This document shows positions 1 through 7,437 of a DNA stretch of 64,000 nt, piece after piece; the stretch's first letter is position 1, and every line of letters starts with the position of its first letter. The notes under the pieces are model-generated. The model ran no database searches. It worked only from the letters and a program-made list of their open reading frames with translations, and was not told the origin of the DNA. This DNA comes from JAUPVL01 sp964481235 (GTDB lineage: Bacteria; Patescibacteriota; Saccharimonadia; CAILAD01; BJGX01): the NCBI GenBank assembly GCA_964481235.1, contig CAYZYH010000004.1:4065-68064 (forward strand), written 5' to 3'. A program made the translations under genes and the position numbers.

Positions 1-109
1 GGTTAGTTTGCGAAGAGAAGGCTATCTTACCAGAGATGCTCGTGTAAAAGAGCGTAAAAAACCCGGTCTTAAGAAAGCTCGTAAAGCGCCTCAGTTCTCT
101 AAGAGATAA
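1..109 (+). CDS. rpsI: 30S ribosomal protein S9, C-terminal part
   Basis: The window opens inside this gene. The last 35 codons read as the basic tail of ribosomal protein S9: an R-R-E-G-Y-L-T-R-D-x-R stretch, the K-K-P-G-x-K-K-A-R-K-x-P segment, and the ending Q-F-S-K-R just before the TAA stop at 107-109. In S9 this tail reaches into the decoding centre and contacts the P-site tRNA. The 5' part lies outside the window. A hairpin terminator follows directly, so this is the last gene of its transcript, as is usual for rplM-rpsI (rplM not visible). Confidence 0.93.
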   Translation, partial: VSLRREGYLTRDARVKERKKPGLKKARKAPQFSKR

Positions 110-114
110 CAATC

Positions 115-150
115 AAGCAAGACCATATTTTTTAAAGGGTCTTGCTCTTG
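115..150 (+). terminator. Intrinsic terminator after rpsI
   Basis: AGCAAGACC (116-124) pairs perfectly with GGTCTTGCT (138-146) around a T-rich 13-base loop. It lies 6 bases after the rpsI stop. The U-tract is weak (CTTGT), so termination may be partial. Confidence 0.65.
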
Positions 151-214
151 TATTAAAATTATTCATATTTGTATCTAAACTAACACGCTGCTAGCTTGCA
201 CAGTAAATTCACAC

Positions 215-220
215 TATAAT
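215..220 (+). promoter_or_regulatory. -10 box of a probable leaderless promoter
   Basis: Perfect TATAAT, with the ATG of the RCK gene beginning 8 bases after its last base, where transcription would normally start. No good -35 box is visible. Confidence 0.55.
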
Positions 221-227
221 AGTACTT

Positions 228-1214
228 ATGTCACCCACAATTAAGACACTACTAAAACTATCTGCTATTACCGTAGTAATAATCATCGTTTCTAGTGCAC
301 TACTTGGCTACTTTGAACACATAAGCGTTCAGGAAAGTTTATACAGATCAATATATATAGCCTTAACTCATCACGATAATTTTCATGCTGAGCAGTGGGG
401 AGCTAAAATAACTACTGTAGTTCTTATAGCAGCAAGTTTATTGGTAATCGCATATTTGCTAAAGATCCTCGCAGACTATATGATGAATCTAGGAGACGGA
501 TTAAAACGAAATAAAGTGAAAGCAAAACTTGTAAATACTAAAGATCACTATGTAGTTTGCGGATTAGGTCGGGTAGGTAGCCACATAGCCGACGAGTTGG
601 CCAACGAGAATATAAAATTTGTAGGTATAGACAGAGATGAGGAGGCAGTAAAAAAAGCTGTCGCTAAGGGCTACACGGCATTTGTTGGTGATAGTACAAA
701 AGAAGATGTATTAAAAAAAGCAAAAGTAGAAAAAGCCCACGGTATTGTTGCTGCACTCGGTGACGACTCATGCAACCTATTTATCACACTTACTTCAAGA
801 CAACTTAACCCATCTTTGTATATTGTAGCCAGAGCAAACAGAGAAGAGAATGTTGATAGAATTGAGAAGGCTGGTGCCGATAAGGTGGCTATGCCTAACC
901 AAATTGGCGGTTTTCATATGGCCACAATGTTAATAAGACCTGGAGTGTTAGATTTTTTTGAGGTACTTAGTAACAAATCTAGTGCAGAGTTACAAGTAGA
1001 AGAGATGGTTGTTGCCAAGGGCTCTAAGCTGGTTGGTACTCGCCTTGGACATTTTATGCAGGCTAGCAACACTGGTACAACCGTGTTGGCACTCAACAGT
1101 CATGAGGGATCGAGTAAAGTTAACCCAAGTGGTCAGGAAATACTGTATGCTGGTGATAGGCTCATTATGATGGGTACTCGCGAACAGTTAGATCAATTGG
1201 GCCGCTATATATAA
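228..1214 (+). CDS. RCK (TrkA-N/TrkA-C) potassium-channel-like protein lacking a selectivity filter
   Basis: The 328-residue protein has two N-terminal membrane segments (about 10-28 and 60-82). A TrkA-N Rossmann domain starting near residue 108 (G-L-G-R-V-G nucleotide-binding loop) and a TrkA-C domain (about 245-328) follow. This is the MthK/GsuK-type layout, in which cytoplasmic RCK rings gate a K+ pore. The region between the two membrane segments, where a T-x-G-Y-G filter is expected, has no such motif. It may therefore not conduct alone. A pore-only protein with an intact filter is encoded at 22838-23176. TATAAT at 215-220 leaves 7 bases before the ATG and I see no ribosome site, so the mRNA is probably leaderless. 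Family assignment is firm; transport activity is uncertain. Confidence 0.85.
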   Translation: MSPTIKTLLKLSAITVVIIIVSSALLGYFEHISVQESLYRSIYIALTHHDNFHAEQWGAKITTVVLIAASLLVIAYLLKILADYMMNLGDGLKRNKVKAKLVNTKDHYVVCGLGRVGSHIADELANENIKFVGIDRDEEAVKKAVAKGYTAFVGDSTKEDVLKKAKVEKAHGIVAALGDDSCNLFITLTSRQLNPSLYIVARANREENVDRIEKAGADKVAMPNQIGGFHMATMLIRPGVLDFFEVLSNKSSAELQVEEMVVAKGSKLVGTRLGHFMQASNTGTTVLALNSHEGSSKVNPSGQEILYAGDRLIMMGTREQLDQLGRYI

Positions 1215-1223
1215 AATATTCTT

Positions 1224-2117
1224 ATGAAAGATTTTTCTTTTACTGCTCAAGAAGCGCAGGAGGGTAAGCGAGTAGATTTTGTATTGGCTGAAACTTACCC
1301 CAAGTTTAGTCGTGCTAGATGGAGAGAACAAATACAGTCGGGCAGAATAAAGGTTGATAGCAGGGCAGTAAAAGCATCAGAAAAATTGAAGAATGGTTCT
1401 CTAATAAATGGTGAATTCCCCACAATAAGTAACCAGAACTTGTTGATTAGCCCTGATTCAGTGCCAGAAATTATCTACAAAGACGAAGATGTGTTGGTTA
1501 TAAATAAGCCCACTGGATTAGTAGTTTATACTACAACTAACAACCCACAACCATCAGTAGCAGGGGCTTTTAAAAGCTTAATTAACGATAGTGATCCAGT
1601 AAGACCAGGTATTGTGCATCGTTTAGATAAAGATACTTCTGGTGTAATGATTCTGGCTAGAAACGATCACGCCAAGGAATTTTTATTATCGGCTTTTAAA
1701 CAGAGAAGAATTGAAAAACACTATACAGCTTTAGTGGTAGGGAGACCCAATAATGATCGCGCTAGACTGGAGTTACCAATCAAGCGTGGTATAAAAAATC
1801 CACAGAAGATGAGCATACACAGTTCTGGCAAGTCGGCAATAAGTGAGTACCAACTTATTAAGGAGTACAATGGCTATAGCTTACTAGATGTCTCAATTCT
1901 AACTGGTCGCACGCACCAAATTAGGGTACAATTTGCACATATTGGTCACCCGATTGCTGGTGACAAACAATATGGAAATAAAAAAGCTGATAGTCTATTT
2001 ACGAGACAATTTCTACATGCTAGCTCAATAAGTTTAGAGCTACCATCTAGAAAACCGAAAGTTTTTAAGGCTAATCTACCTGCCGATTTAGAAAATATTT
2101 TAACTAAACTATCATGA
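1224..2117 (+). CDS. RluA/RluD-family rRNA pseudouridine synthase
   Basis: This protein isomerises specific uridines in rRNA (or tRNA) to pseudouridine. It has an N-terminal S4-type RNA-binding region (about 10-70, with an R-x-x-W-R-E-x-I-x-x-G-R-I-x-V pattern), then the RluA catalytic domain. The signature H-R-L-D-K-D-T-S-G (about residue 133) contains the catalytic aspartate, and the C-terminal G-R-T-H-Q-I-R-V-Q motif is also present. The length of 297 aa is typical for RluD. It starts 9 bases after the RCK gene, and its TGA overlaps the ATG of the next gene by 4 bases, suggesting translational coupling. The target uridine cannot be told from sequence alone. Confidence 0.9.
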   Translation: MKDFSFTAQEAQEGKRVDFVLAETYPKFSRARWREQIQSGRIKVDSRAVKASEKLKNGSLINGEFPTISNQNLLISPDSVPEIIYKDEDVLVINKPTGLVVYTTTNNPQPSVAGAFKSLINDSDPVRPGIVHRLDKDTSGVMILARNDHAKEFLLSAFKQRRIEKHYTALVVGRPNNDRARLELPIKRGIKNPQKMSIHSSGKSAISEYQLIKEYNGYSLLDVSILTGRTHQIRVQFAHIGHPIAGDKQYGNKKADSLFTRQFLHASSISLELPSRKPKVFKANLPADLENILTKLS

Positions 2118-2977
2118 GATTTGTATATACTAAAAAAACCATCCAATCTCTTAATAGTATTGGAGCAGACCCGCAACATGCCTACCTATTACACGGGTCT
2201 AGGGGATCGGGTAAATATCTTGCTTCACTAGACTTGGCAGCCAAAATAATTGGCGATGAAAAAATAACAAGCATAGAAAACTTTGCCCATCCCAACCTCT
2301 TTGTTATTAGACCACTAGCTAACAAAAATAATATCACTATTGCTCAAATTAGAGAATTAAATGATAATATGTGGCGAACAGCTAGTGGAGAGAATGCCTA
2401 CAAAGTAATAATAATAGTTGGCGCAAATAAACTAACAACAGAAGCTGCCAATGCCTTGCTAAAAAACCTAGAAGAAAGTCCTAAGAATACGGTCTTTATA
2501 CTTATTACTAATATGTTATCTCAGGTATTACCAACCATCCGATCAAGATCACAGCTAGTTTTTTTTGAGCCAATACCGTTAGATCTAGCAACTGAATTTT
2601 TGAATAAGCAATTAAATATAAATAAAGAAGACACCAAAAGCTTAATGAAACTAGCCCATGGTTCTTTAGGAAAAGCAATTGAACTAATAGATATAGAAAA
2701 AAAAGAACATACACTTAGAGTTCATAAATACGCCGAGGACTTTTTAAGCGGTAATATCACTAAGCGATTTCTGATTGCTAAAAATATATACAATGACGAT
2801 TCTATTAAAGACTTCCTCGATGAGCTCATCTATGAAATTAGAGATAAATCTACTATACTAGGTGGTGTAATGAGTCTGGAGATAATAATGAAAACTGTTG
2901 ATCAGCTCCAATCAAATATTAATAACCGAACAGTCTTAGAGAACCTAGGACTGCAGCTTAATGTAGTACAGGAATAG
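2114..2977 (+). CDS. holB: DNA polymerase III delta-prime-like clamp-loader subunit
   Basis: The 287-residue clamp-loader-like AAA+ protein has a P-loop-like G-S-R-G-S-G-K-Y near residue 30. The sensor region reads E-A-A-N-A-L-L-K-N-L-E-E-S-P-K-N-T, followed by T-I-R-S-R-S-Q (the SRC-like motif, here with Q in place of C). In the replisome the delta-prime subunit is the stator of the clamp loader and works with DnaX, which is encoded at 45551-47008. The zinc-binding cysteines of classical HolB are absent. The gene overlaps the pseudouridine synthase by 4 bases and is followed 7 bases later by a TPR gene. It could be called a DnaX paralogue, but length and the missing C-terminal domains favour delta-prime. 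Confidence 0.82.
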   Translation: MRFVYTKKTIQSLNSIGADPQHAYLLHGSRGSGKYLASLDLAAKIIGDEKITSIENFAHPNLFVIRPLANKNNITIAQIRELNDNMWRTASGENAYKVIIIVGANKLTTEAANALLKNLEESPKNTVFILITNMLSQVLPTIRSRSQLVFFEPIPLDLATEFLNKQLNINKEDTKSLMKLAHGSLGKAIELIDIEKKEHTLRVHKYAEDFLSGNITKRFLIAKNIYNDDSIKDFLDELIYEIRDKSTILGGVMSLEIIMKTVDQLQSNINNRTVLENLGLQLNVVQE

Positions 2978-2984
2978 AACCGGT

Positions 2985-3674
2985 ATGACTTTTGAATATT
3001 TATTAATGATTTTAGTGTTTTGCGTGGTAGTTTTGGCAATAATTAATAAGCGGAGTACGGTTACAGATTATTTAATAAACAATCTATCAACCAATCTACC
3101 TAGCCAAGACGAAGCTCTCGATACATTGCTAGATGTTGCTGGTCGCTATTATGCAGAGAAAAACTATCTTGCGGCAGAAAAAGCCTACTTAAAAGTTTTG
3201 CGCGTTGATCATAAAAATAGCCTAGCCTATAGTAGACTGGGTTTTGTTTACTCAGGCCTTGGCAAAAATGAAGATGCTATTGAGTGTTTTAAAATTGTTG
3301 CAGATACCTACCCTAATGCTGCTAGTTACCACAACCTTGCAATGATGTACTTTAAGACTCGAGACTTTCCTAGCTCTGCCGAAGCATTAGAAAAGTCGTT
3401 AAGTATGGAAATGCATGTGAATAGATTGGTTAGTTTGGCCAGAATTTATAGAATAATGAATAAGTTTGATATGCAGCTCTCAGCACTTAAAAAAGCTCAC
3501 AACCTTGAACCAAATAATATAGAGATTATGCAGCTTTTAGCTGAGGCCTTTATACACGAGAAGGATGAAAAATCTGCTCAAATCTTGTTTAGACAAATAT
3601 TAAAACTTGACCCTAAAAATATTCGTGCTCACTCTGCACTGAAGCCCGCTAAGCAATTGAAAAAAGTAACCTAA
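2985..3674 (+). CDS. Membrane-anchored tetratricopeptide-repeat protein
   Basis: The 229-residue protein has one N-terminal hydrophobic segment (about 4-21) followed by at least four TPR-like helix pairs from about residue 45 to the end. Typical spaced residues are visible, for example A-E-K-A-Y-L-K-V-L, A-Y-S-R-L-G-x-x-Y and A-x-x-L-F-R-Q-I-L-x-L-D-P. TPR arrays act as protein-protein scaffolds; the partner is unknown. The single signal-anchor suggests that the repeats lie at the membrane. It is the last gene of the run that begins at 228. Confidence 0.8.
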   Translation: MTFEYLLMILVFCVVVLAIINKRSTVTDYLINNLSTNLPSQDEALDTLLDVAGRYYAEKNYLAAEKAYLKVLRVDHKNSLAYSRLGFVYSGLGKNEDAIECFKIVADTYPNAASYHNLAMMYFKTRDFPSSAEALEKSLSMEMHVNRLVSLARIYRIMNKFDMQLSALKKAHNLEPNNIEIMQLLAEAFIHEKDEKSAQILFRQILKLDPKNIRAHSALKPAKQLKKVT

Positions 3675-3727
3675 AATGATAAACTAAAGTTTGTATTTTC
3701 TTCTTAACTGTAGTGTTTTTCTTGTCG

Positions 3728-3761
3728 TTTTGTTAATAAAAAAATTTTTGTTTTAACAAAA
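3728..3761. other. AT-rich inverted repeat upstream of tRNA cluster
   Basis: TTTTGTTAA (3728-3736) and TTAACAAAA (3753-3761) form a 9-bp stem around a 16-base loop of A and T runs. It lies between the TPR gene and the tRNA cluster and may end the upstream transcript. The role is uncertain. Confidence 0.4.
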
Positions 3762-3790
3762 TGAATGGAGAAGTAGTAGCGGTTGAATGC

Positions 3791-3867
3791 GCCGATGTAG
3801 CTCAGTTGGTTAGAGCAGCTGTTTTGTAAACAGCAGGTCGTGGGTTCGAATCCCTCCATCGGCTCCA
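3791..3867 (+). tRNA. tRNA-Thr (anticodon TGT), CCA encoded
   Basis: The cloverleaf is complete. The acceptor stem GCCGATG pairs with CATCGGC, the anticodon stem GCTGT/ACAGC encloses TGT, the T-loop is TTCGAAT, the discriminator is T, and the CCA end is encoded (3865-3867). The next tRNA follows after one base, so the cluster is cotranscribed. Confidence 0.96.
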
Positions 3868-3868
3868 G

Positions 3869-3943
3869 GCCTCGATAGCTCAGTGGTAGAGCGCTTCCAT
3901 GGTAAGGAAGAGGTCGCGAGTTCAATCCTCGCTCGAGGCTCCA
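3869..3943 (+). tRNA. tRNA-Thr (anticodon GGT), CCA encoded
   Basis: The acceptor GCCTCGA pairs with TCGAGGC, the anticodon stem CTTCC/GGAAG encloses the loop ATGGTAA (anticodon GGT), and the T-arm carries TTCAATC. The CCA is encoded at 3941-3943. It is the second threonine isoacceptor in the cluster. Confidence 0.95.
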
Positions 3944-3959
3944 GTAACTTCATATTTTT

Positions 3960-4046
3960 GCCGGGTTAGCGAAGTGGTTAAACGCATCAGACTGTAAATC
4001 TGACGGCCTTGTGCCTTCGGGAGTTCGAATCTCTCACCCGGCACCA
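3960..4046 (+). tRNA. tRNA-Tyr (anticodon GTA), CCA encoded
   Basis: This is a class II tRNA with a long variable arm, as expected for bacterial tyrosine tRNA. The acceptor GCCGGGT pairs with ACCCGGC, the anticodon stem CAGA/TCTG encloses the loop with GTA, the discriminator is A, and the CCA is encoded at 4044-4046. Confidence 0.95.
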
Positions 4047-4120
4047 CGTCGATTTATTGCTCGAGTTTTCGCAAAATTATTAGACAATTCTGCTACAACT
4101 TATGCAATAAATCTCCTTTT

Positions 4121-4145
4121 CGAATCAAAATGTTATTTTGATTCG
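4121..4145. other. Perfect 10-bp inverted repeat upstream of pspC-like gene
   Basis: CGAATCAAAA (4121-4130) and TTTTGATTCG (4136-4145) with a 5-base loop, 22 bases before the PspC gene start. There is no U-tract on either side, so it is more likely an mRNA leader hairpin or an operator than a terminator. Confidence 0.45.
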
Positions 4146-4167
4146 GCTAATAATCAAGCAGGACAAT

Positions 4168-4398
4168 ATGGCGCACAAATTAAAAAAATCAAAATCAGAA
4201 ATAAGTTTGTCAAAAAAAGATAGTAAATTTCTCGGCGTAGCCGGAGGAATAGCTGATTATTACAAACAAGATCCAGCCTGGGTGAGAGTAGGAGCTGTGG
4301 TCTTAATTATTCTTACTGGTATTCTACCAGGTTTATTAATTTATTCGGTTTTCTATTTACTTATGAGAAATACTAGCGAGGATAAGAAAACCAAGTGA
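4168..4398 (+). CDS. PspC-domain small membrane protein
   Basis: The 76-residue protein has a lysine-rich N-terminus, then the PspC core K-F-L-G-V-A-G-G-I-A-D-Y-Y with D-P-A-W-V-R-V, and one membrane segment (about 44-65). PspC-domain proteins act in membrane-stress sensing in other bacteria; here the role is inferred only from the domain. I chose the ATG at 4168 (AGG just upstream) over an in-frame ATG ten codons earlier that lies in the leader hairpin. The stop overlaps the GTG start of purD. Confidence 0.8.
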   Translation: MAHKLKKSKSEISLSKKDSKFLGVAGGIADYYKQDPAWVRVGAVVLIILTGILPGLLIYSVFYLLMRNTSEDKKTK

Positions 4399-5693
4399 AG
4401 AAGTTGAATATTTTGGTTATAGGTTCTGGTGGTAGAGAACACGCACTTGCGTGGAAACTTGCGCAATCACCACGGTTAGAGAAACTATATGTTGCACCAG
4501 GCAATGGCGGTACTACTAGTCTTGCCACCAACCTTGCTCTTGATATCACTGACCACCAAGAAGTGATGCGGGCCTGTAAAGACAATAGTATCGACTTGGT
4601 CTTGATTGGCCCAGACGATGCTTTGGCTGCTGGTCTAGCAGATGACTTACAGTCTGCTGGTATCGCAGCATTTGGGCCAAGTAAGCTAGCTGCAAGAATA
4701 GAAGCCTCTAAGTCTTTTGCCAAAGATGTGATGAAAAGTGCTGGTGTACATACGGCTAACTATCAAGAATTCACCGACTACACAAAAGCACTTGATTATA
4801 TAAATAGTATTAAACCACCAATTGTTATAAAAGCCGATGGGTTAGCACTAGGCAAAGGTGTAATAATAGCTCAAGACCACAAAGAAGCGCAAGATGCCCT
4901 CAAAAGTATGATGCAAGAAGAAGCATTTGGTGAGTCTGGTCACAAAGTAGTTATAGAAGAATACTTGAAGGGTAGCGAGATAAGCACCCACGCCTTTTGT
5001 GATGGCAAAAATTACGTGATGTTCCCAAGTTCTCAAGACCATAAACCAATAGGCGAAGGCGATACTGGCCCCAACACCGGCGGCATGGGAACTATCGCGC
5101 CGGTACCATGGATAAGTCAAATATATATAGATAAATTGGGTGAACAACTAGTTAAGCCAGTTTTAGAGAAGTTGAAGGATCGAGGCATTCAGTATAGTGG
5201 CTTGCTTTACCCGGGCTTGATGCTCTCAGACGATAATTATAATGTTATAGAGTACAATGCGCGTTTTGGTGACCCAGAAACCCAAAGCTATATGCGTCTT
5301 TTTAAAAGTGATCTACTAGAAATATTATTGGCTTGCGCCAGAGGCGATTTGACTAAGCAAAATATTGAGTGGTCTGGTGGATATGCCTGCTGCATTGTGT
5401 TGGCATCTGGTGGATACCCGGGTGGTTACAACAAAGGTGAAGTGATAAGTGGTATTGAAGAGGCTGAAAAACTAGATGATATCGTCATCTTTCATGCTGG
5501 TACCAAACAAGATAGAAAAGACTTAGTCACCAGTGGTGGTAGAGTGCTCAATGTGACAGCCACTGGCAAGACTTTAGATGAGGCACTTGGTAAGGCGTAC
5601 CGGGCTGTTAAAAAGATTCACTTCAAAGGTATGCAGTACCGCACCGATATTGGTAGGCGACCAGTGCCAAATTGGATTAAAAAGCCAAAATAA
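4395..5693 (+). CDS. purD: Phosphoribosylamine-glycine ligase (GAR synthetase)
   Basis: The ATP-grasp enzyme joins glycine to phosphoribosylamine, the second step of purine synthesis. The N-terminal domain carries V-I-G-S-G-G-R-E-H-A-L. The ATP-grasp region carries K-A-D-G-L-A-L-G-K-G-V, and the conserved D-T-G-P-N-T-G-G-M-G and E-Y-N-A-R-F-G-D-P-E-T-Q motifs are intact. At 432 aa it is full length. GTG at 4395 overlaps the upstream stop (GTGA). No other pur gene is in the window; most CPR genomes lack complete purine synthesis, so a lone purD is notable. The enzyme assignment is sure, the pathway context is not. Confidence 0.94.
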   Translation: MKKLNILVIGSGGREHALAWKLAQSPRLEKLYVAPGNGGTTSLATNLALDITDHQEVMRACKDNSIDLVLIGPDDALAAGLADDLQSAGIAAFGPSKLAARIEASKSFAKDVMKSAGVHTANYQEFTDYTKALDYINSIKPPIVIKADGLALGKGVIIAQDHKEAQDALKSMMQEEAFGESGHKVVIEEYLKGSEISTHAFCDGKNYVMFPSSQDHKPIGEGDTGPNTGGMGTIAPVPWISQIYIDKLGEQLVKPVLEKLKDRGIQYSGLLYPGLMLSDDNYNVIEYNARFGDPETQSYMRLFKSDLLEILLACARGDLTKQNIEWSGGYACCIVLASGGYPGGYNKGEVISGIEEAEKLDDIVIFHAGTKQDRKDLVTSGGRVLNVTATGKTLDEALGKAYRAVKKIHFKGMQYRTDIGRRPVPNWIKKPK

Positions 5694-5734
5694 GCTAAAA
5701 TATATCTGTGAAGTAGATATTAACTGTCTTCTTA

Positions 5735-5772
5735 CGATTGAATAAACCGAAACAAAATTGTTTATTCAATCG
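5735..5772. other. 12-bp perfect inverted repeat in tRNA-Trp leader
   Basis: CGATTGAATAAA (5735-5746) and TTTATTCAATCG (5761-5772) flank a 14-base loop, between purD and tRNA-Trp. It could end purD transcription (no strong U-tract) or be part of a folded tRNA precursor leader. Confidence 0.5.
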
Positions 5773-5799
5773 AGAGGAGAAAGTGGTGTTCTAACTGAA

Positions 5800-5850
5800 G
5801 ACGAATACTCATTTAGTGTTCGTCGAAAGCCTAAGCGCACTTTTGACGAA
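5800..5850 (+). promoter_or_regulatory. Mutually exclusive hairpins in front of tRNA-Trp
   Basis: GACGAA at 5800-5805 and GACGAA at 5845-5850 can each pair with the single TTCGTC at 5819-5824, giving two alternative stems. The second overlaps the first base of the tRNA. The arrangement resembles an RNA switch or a processing signal; function unknown. Confidence 0.35.
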
Positions 5851-5926
5851 GGGGTGTAGCTCAGTTGGCTAGAGCGTTGGTCTCCAAAACCAAAGGCCGC
5901 GGGTTCGACTCCTGCCACCCCTGCCA
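5850..5926 (+). tRNA. tRNA-Trp (anticodon CCA), CCA encoded; integration target
   Basis: The acceptor AGGGGTG pairs with CACCCCT, the anticodon stem TTGGT/ACCAA encloses loop CTCCAAA (anticodon CCA), the T-arm is GCGGG-TTCGACT-CCTGC, the discriminator is G, and the CCA is encoded (5924-5926). The CCA anticodon fits a standard code in which UGA is not tryptophan. The last 10 bases (5917-5926) recur at 14286-14295, which is why I regard this gene as the attachment site of the neighbouring element. Confidence 0.96.
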
Positions 5927-7408
5927 AATTTTTGAATCAGGCTCATTTTGAGCCTTTTTGTTTTGTTCAGATAGCTCTCTAAAGGGGTTGTTGAGCACAT
6001 AAGACAACTTTTTGTTGTTTAGTTCAACGTTCGAAATCATGTAACTCAGTAACTTCTGTCTAAGCTCGTTATTCGAACATCGAAACAGTTCTTCGGCTCG
6101 CTGTGCTAAGTCCAACAGGTATGAGGCGGTGACCTGGAAGCTCTTATTGTCTTTTGTAAGTTTCTTAAGTCTATCATTCAATATCTGCTGCTTGCCCTCT
6201 AGCTCATTTGCGATTTCGTCATGAAACTGCAGAGTAATACGCCTTTCTATACGGTCGTAATAGAGTGTCTTCATTTTATCGTTGATGGCATCATATTCTT
6301 TGCGAGCTTGCTCAATGCTCTGCGTATAAAAGAGTTGCTGGTTTTCATGTCTATCTTTTAACATCGATATTACTTTTTCAACTATCTTCTCGGGCACACG
6401 TATGTTTGAAAGCTCCTTGTAAATATCGTGTAGAAGTAATGACTCTGCCGTGTTTGGATTGCCGCAACTATGCTGACCTGTGCCGCTGCAACGTAGATAT
6501 ACCTGCTTACGACCGTAGTATGACGACACAGCACGCCCACAATTACCGCACTTTACTATCTTTTTGAACGTGAACCAATGTGAATTATGTTTTGTACGGT
6601 CGTTACTTCGCTGCTCTTTTACCTCTTGGCATTTATTAAACAGCTCTCGGCTAATAAGTGGCTCATATTTGTGAGGGTAGCTTTTGGCTGCGTGAACCAT
6701 GACGCCGTAGTAAAAGGTGTTATTTATTATTCGCTCCAAGTATGACTTGCCAACGGGTTTGTTGGATTTGACGGTGCCAGTAAAGCCATCTTTTCCGAGC
6801 TGAATTGCAATTGCGTCGTATGACATTCCCGTAGAACGTAGTTCAAAGGCTTTGATAATAAACTTTGCTCTTACAGTATCAGGCTCTAGAGTAAACGTCT
6901 TATCATCTATTCGTCTTGTAATATAACCGATTGGGGGTCTGTGCACCCATATACCATCGCTAAGCATTTGCTCAAACCGACGCTTTACATTATCACTAAT
7001 CGAGTCCGAATAGTATTTGGCCAAAGCCATACCAATACCAAGCCTAAACCAGTCTGCGGCAGAGGAATGCTGGGTTATTACTAGAGCGTCATGCGGGAAG
7101 TGAAGCTCGATTTTCCCTTGCTTTACTAACAACTGAAGTGCTTTTACTTCATCTTGGCTACTATCTCTTGTGTAGCGGTCTATTTTATCGAACACAACCC
7201 AACAAGGGGCTTTCAAGTTTGTTATGTGCTCGACTAAAGCTGCGAACTTTTGTCTTTCTTCTTTGTGGGCACTTTCATCAAATTCGTGATATTCGTAATC
7301 TAGTTTATTTTCATCGGCATAATTAACTAGCCGACGTTTCTGAGCAGGCAAAGCTTGCCGCTGTTCTTCGTCTGATACTCTCGCAATTAGTATTAGTTTA
7401 GTTTCCAT
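5861..7408 (-). CDS. Large serine recombinase (integrase) overlapping tRNA-Trp antisense
   Basis: The 515-residue protein has an N-terminal resolvase domain (about 5-140). The A-R-V-S-D-E-E-Q-R-Q-A-L-P-A-Q motif holds the catalytic serine. A recombinase domain (about 160-260) and a zinc ribbon (C-G-N-C-G-R then C-S-G-x-x-x-x-x-C, about 290-330) follow, then a long coiled coil. This is the architecture of phiC31-type integrases and TndX-like recombinases, which move DNA without host factors. The last 22 codons are the antisense of tRNA-Trp, ending W-Q-E-S-N-P-R-P-L-V-L-E-T-N-A-L-A-N. This tail is an artefact of where the element sits. If it excised at the proposed core, the frame would read W-Q-G-L-V-S and stop. 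Upstream, the Rep-like gene is read in the same direction. Confidence 0.9.
   Translation of the reverse strand: METKLILIARVSDEEQRQALPAQKRRLVNYADENKLDYEYHEFDESAHKEERQKFAALVEHITNLKAPCWVVFDKIDRYTRDSSQDEVKALQLLVKQGKIELHFPHDALVITQHSSAADWFRLGIGMALAKYYSDSISDNVKRRFEQMLSDGIWVHRPPIGYITRRIDDKTFTLEPDTVRAKFIIKAFELRSTGMSYDAIAIQLGKDGFTGTVKSNKPVGKSYLERIINNTFYYGVMVHAAKSYPHKYEPLISRELFNKCQEVKEQRSNDRTKHNSHWFTFKKIVKCGNCGRAVSSYYGRKQVYLRCSGTGQHSCGNPNTAESLLLHDIYKELSNIRVPEKIVEKVISMLKDRHENQQLFYTQSIEQARKEYDAINDKMKTLYYDRIERRITLQFHDEIANELEGKQQILNDRLKKLTKDNKSFQVTASYLLDLAQRAEELFRCSNNELRQKLLSYMISNVELNNKKLSYVLNNPFRELSEQNKKAQNEPDSKIWQGWQESNPRPLVLETNALAN
5917..5926 (+). repeat. Proposed att core, tRNA-side copy
   Basis: ACCCCTGCCA is the acceptor 3' strand, discriminator and CCA of tRNA-Trp, repeated exactly at 14286-14295. 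Confidence 0.55.
5939..5959 (+). terminator. Intrinsic terminator after tRNA-Trp, inside the recombinase reading frame
   Basis: AGGCTC (5939-5944) pairs with GAGCCT (5950-5955), then TTTTT. It serves the plus-strand tRNA while encoding part of the recombinase C-terminus on the other strand. Confidence 0.7.
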
Positions 7409-7437
7409 ATTCTTCCTTTCTAACTTACCATTAGTTA

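Noticed and set aside
3704..3925. 73-residue reading frame on the minus strand
   Set aside because: It is the antisense of the two threonine tRNAs; the N-S-R-P-L-P style sequence is a typical tRNA shadow.
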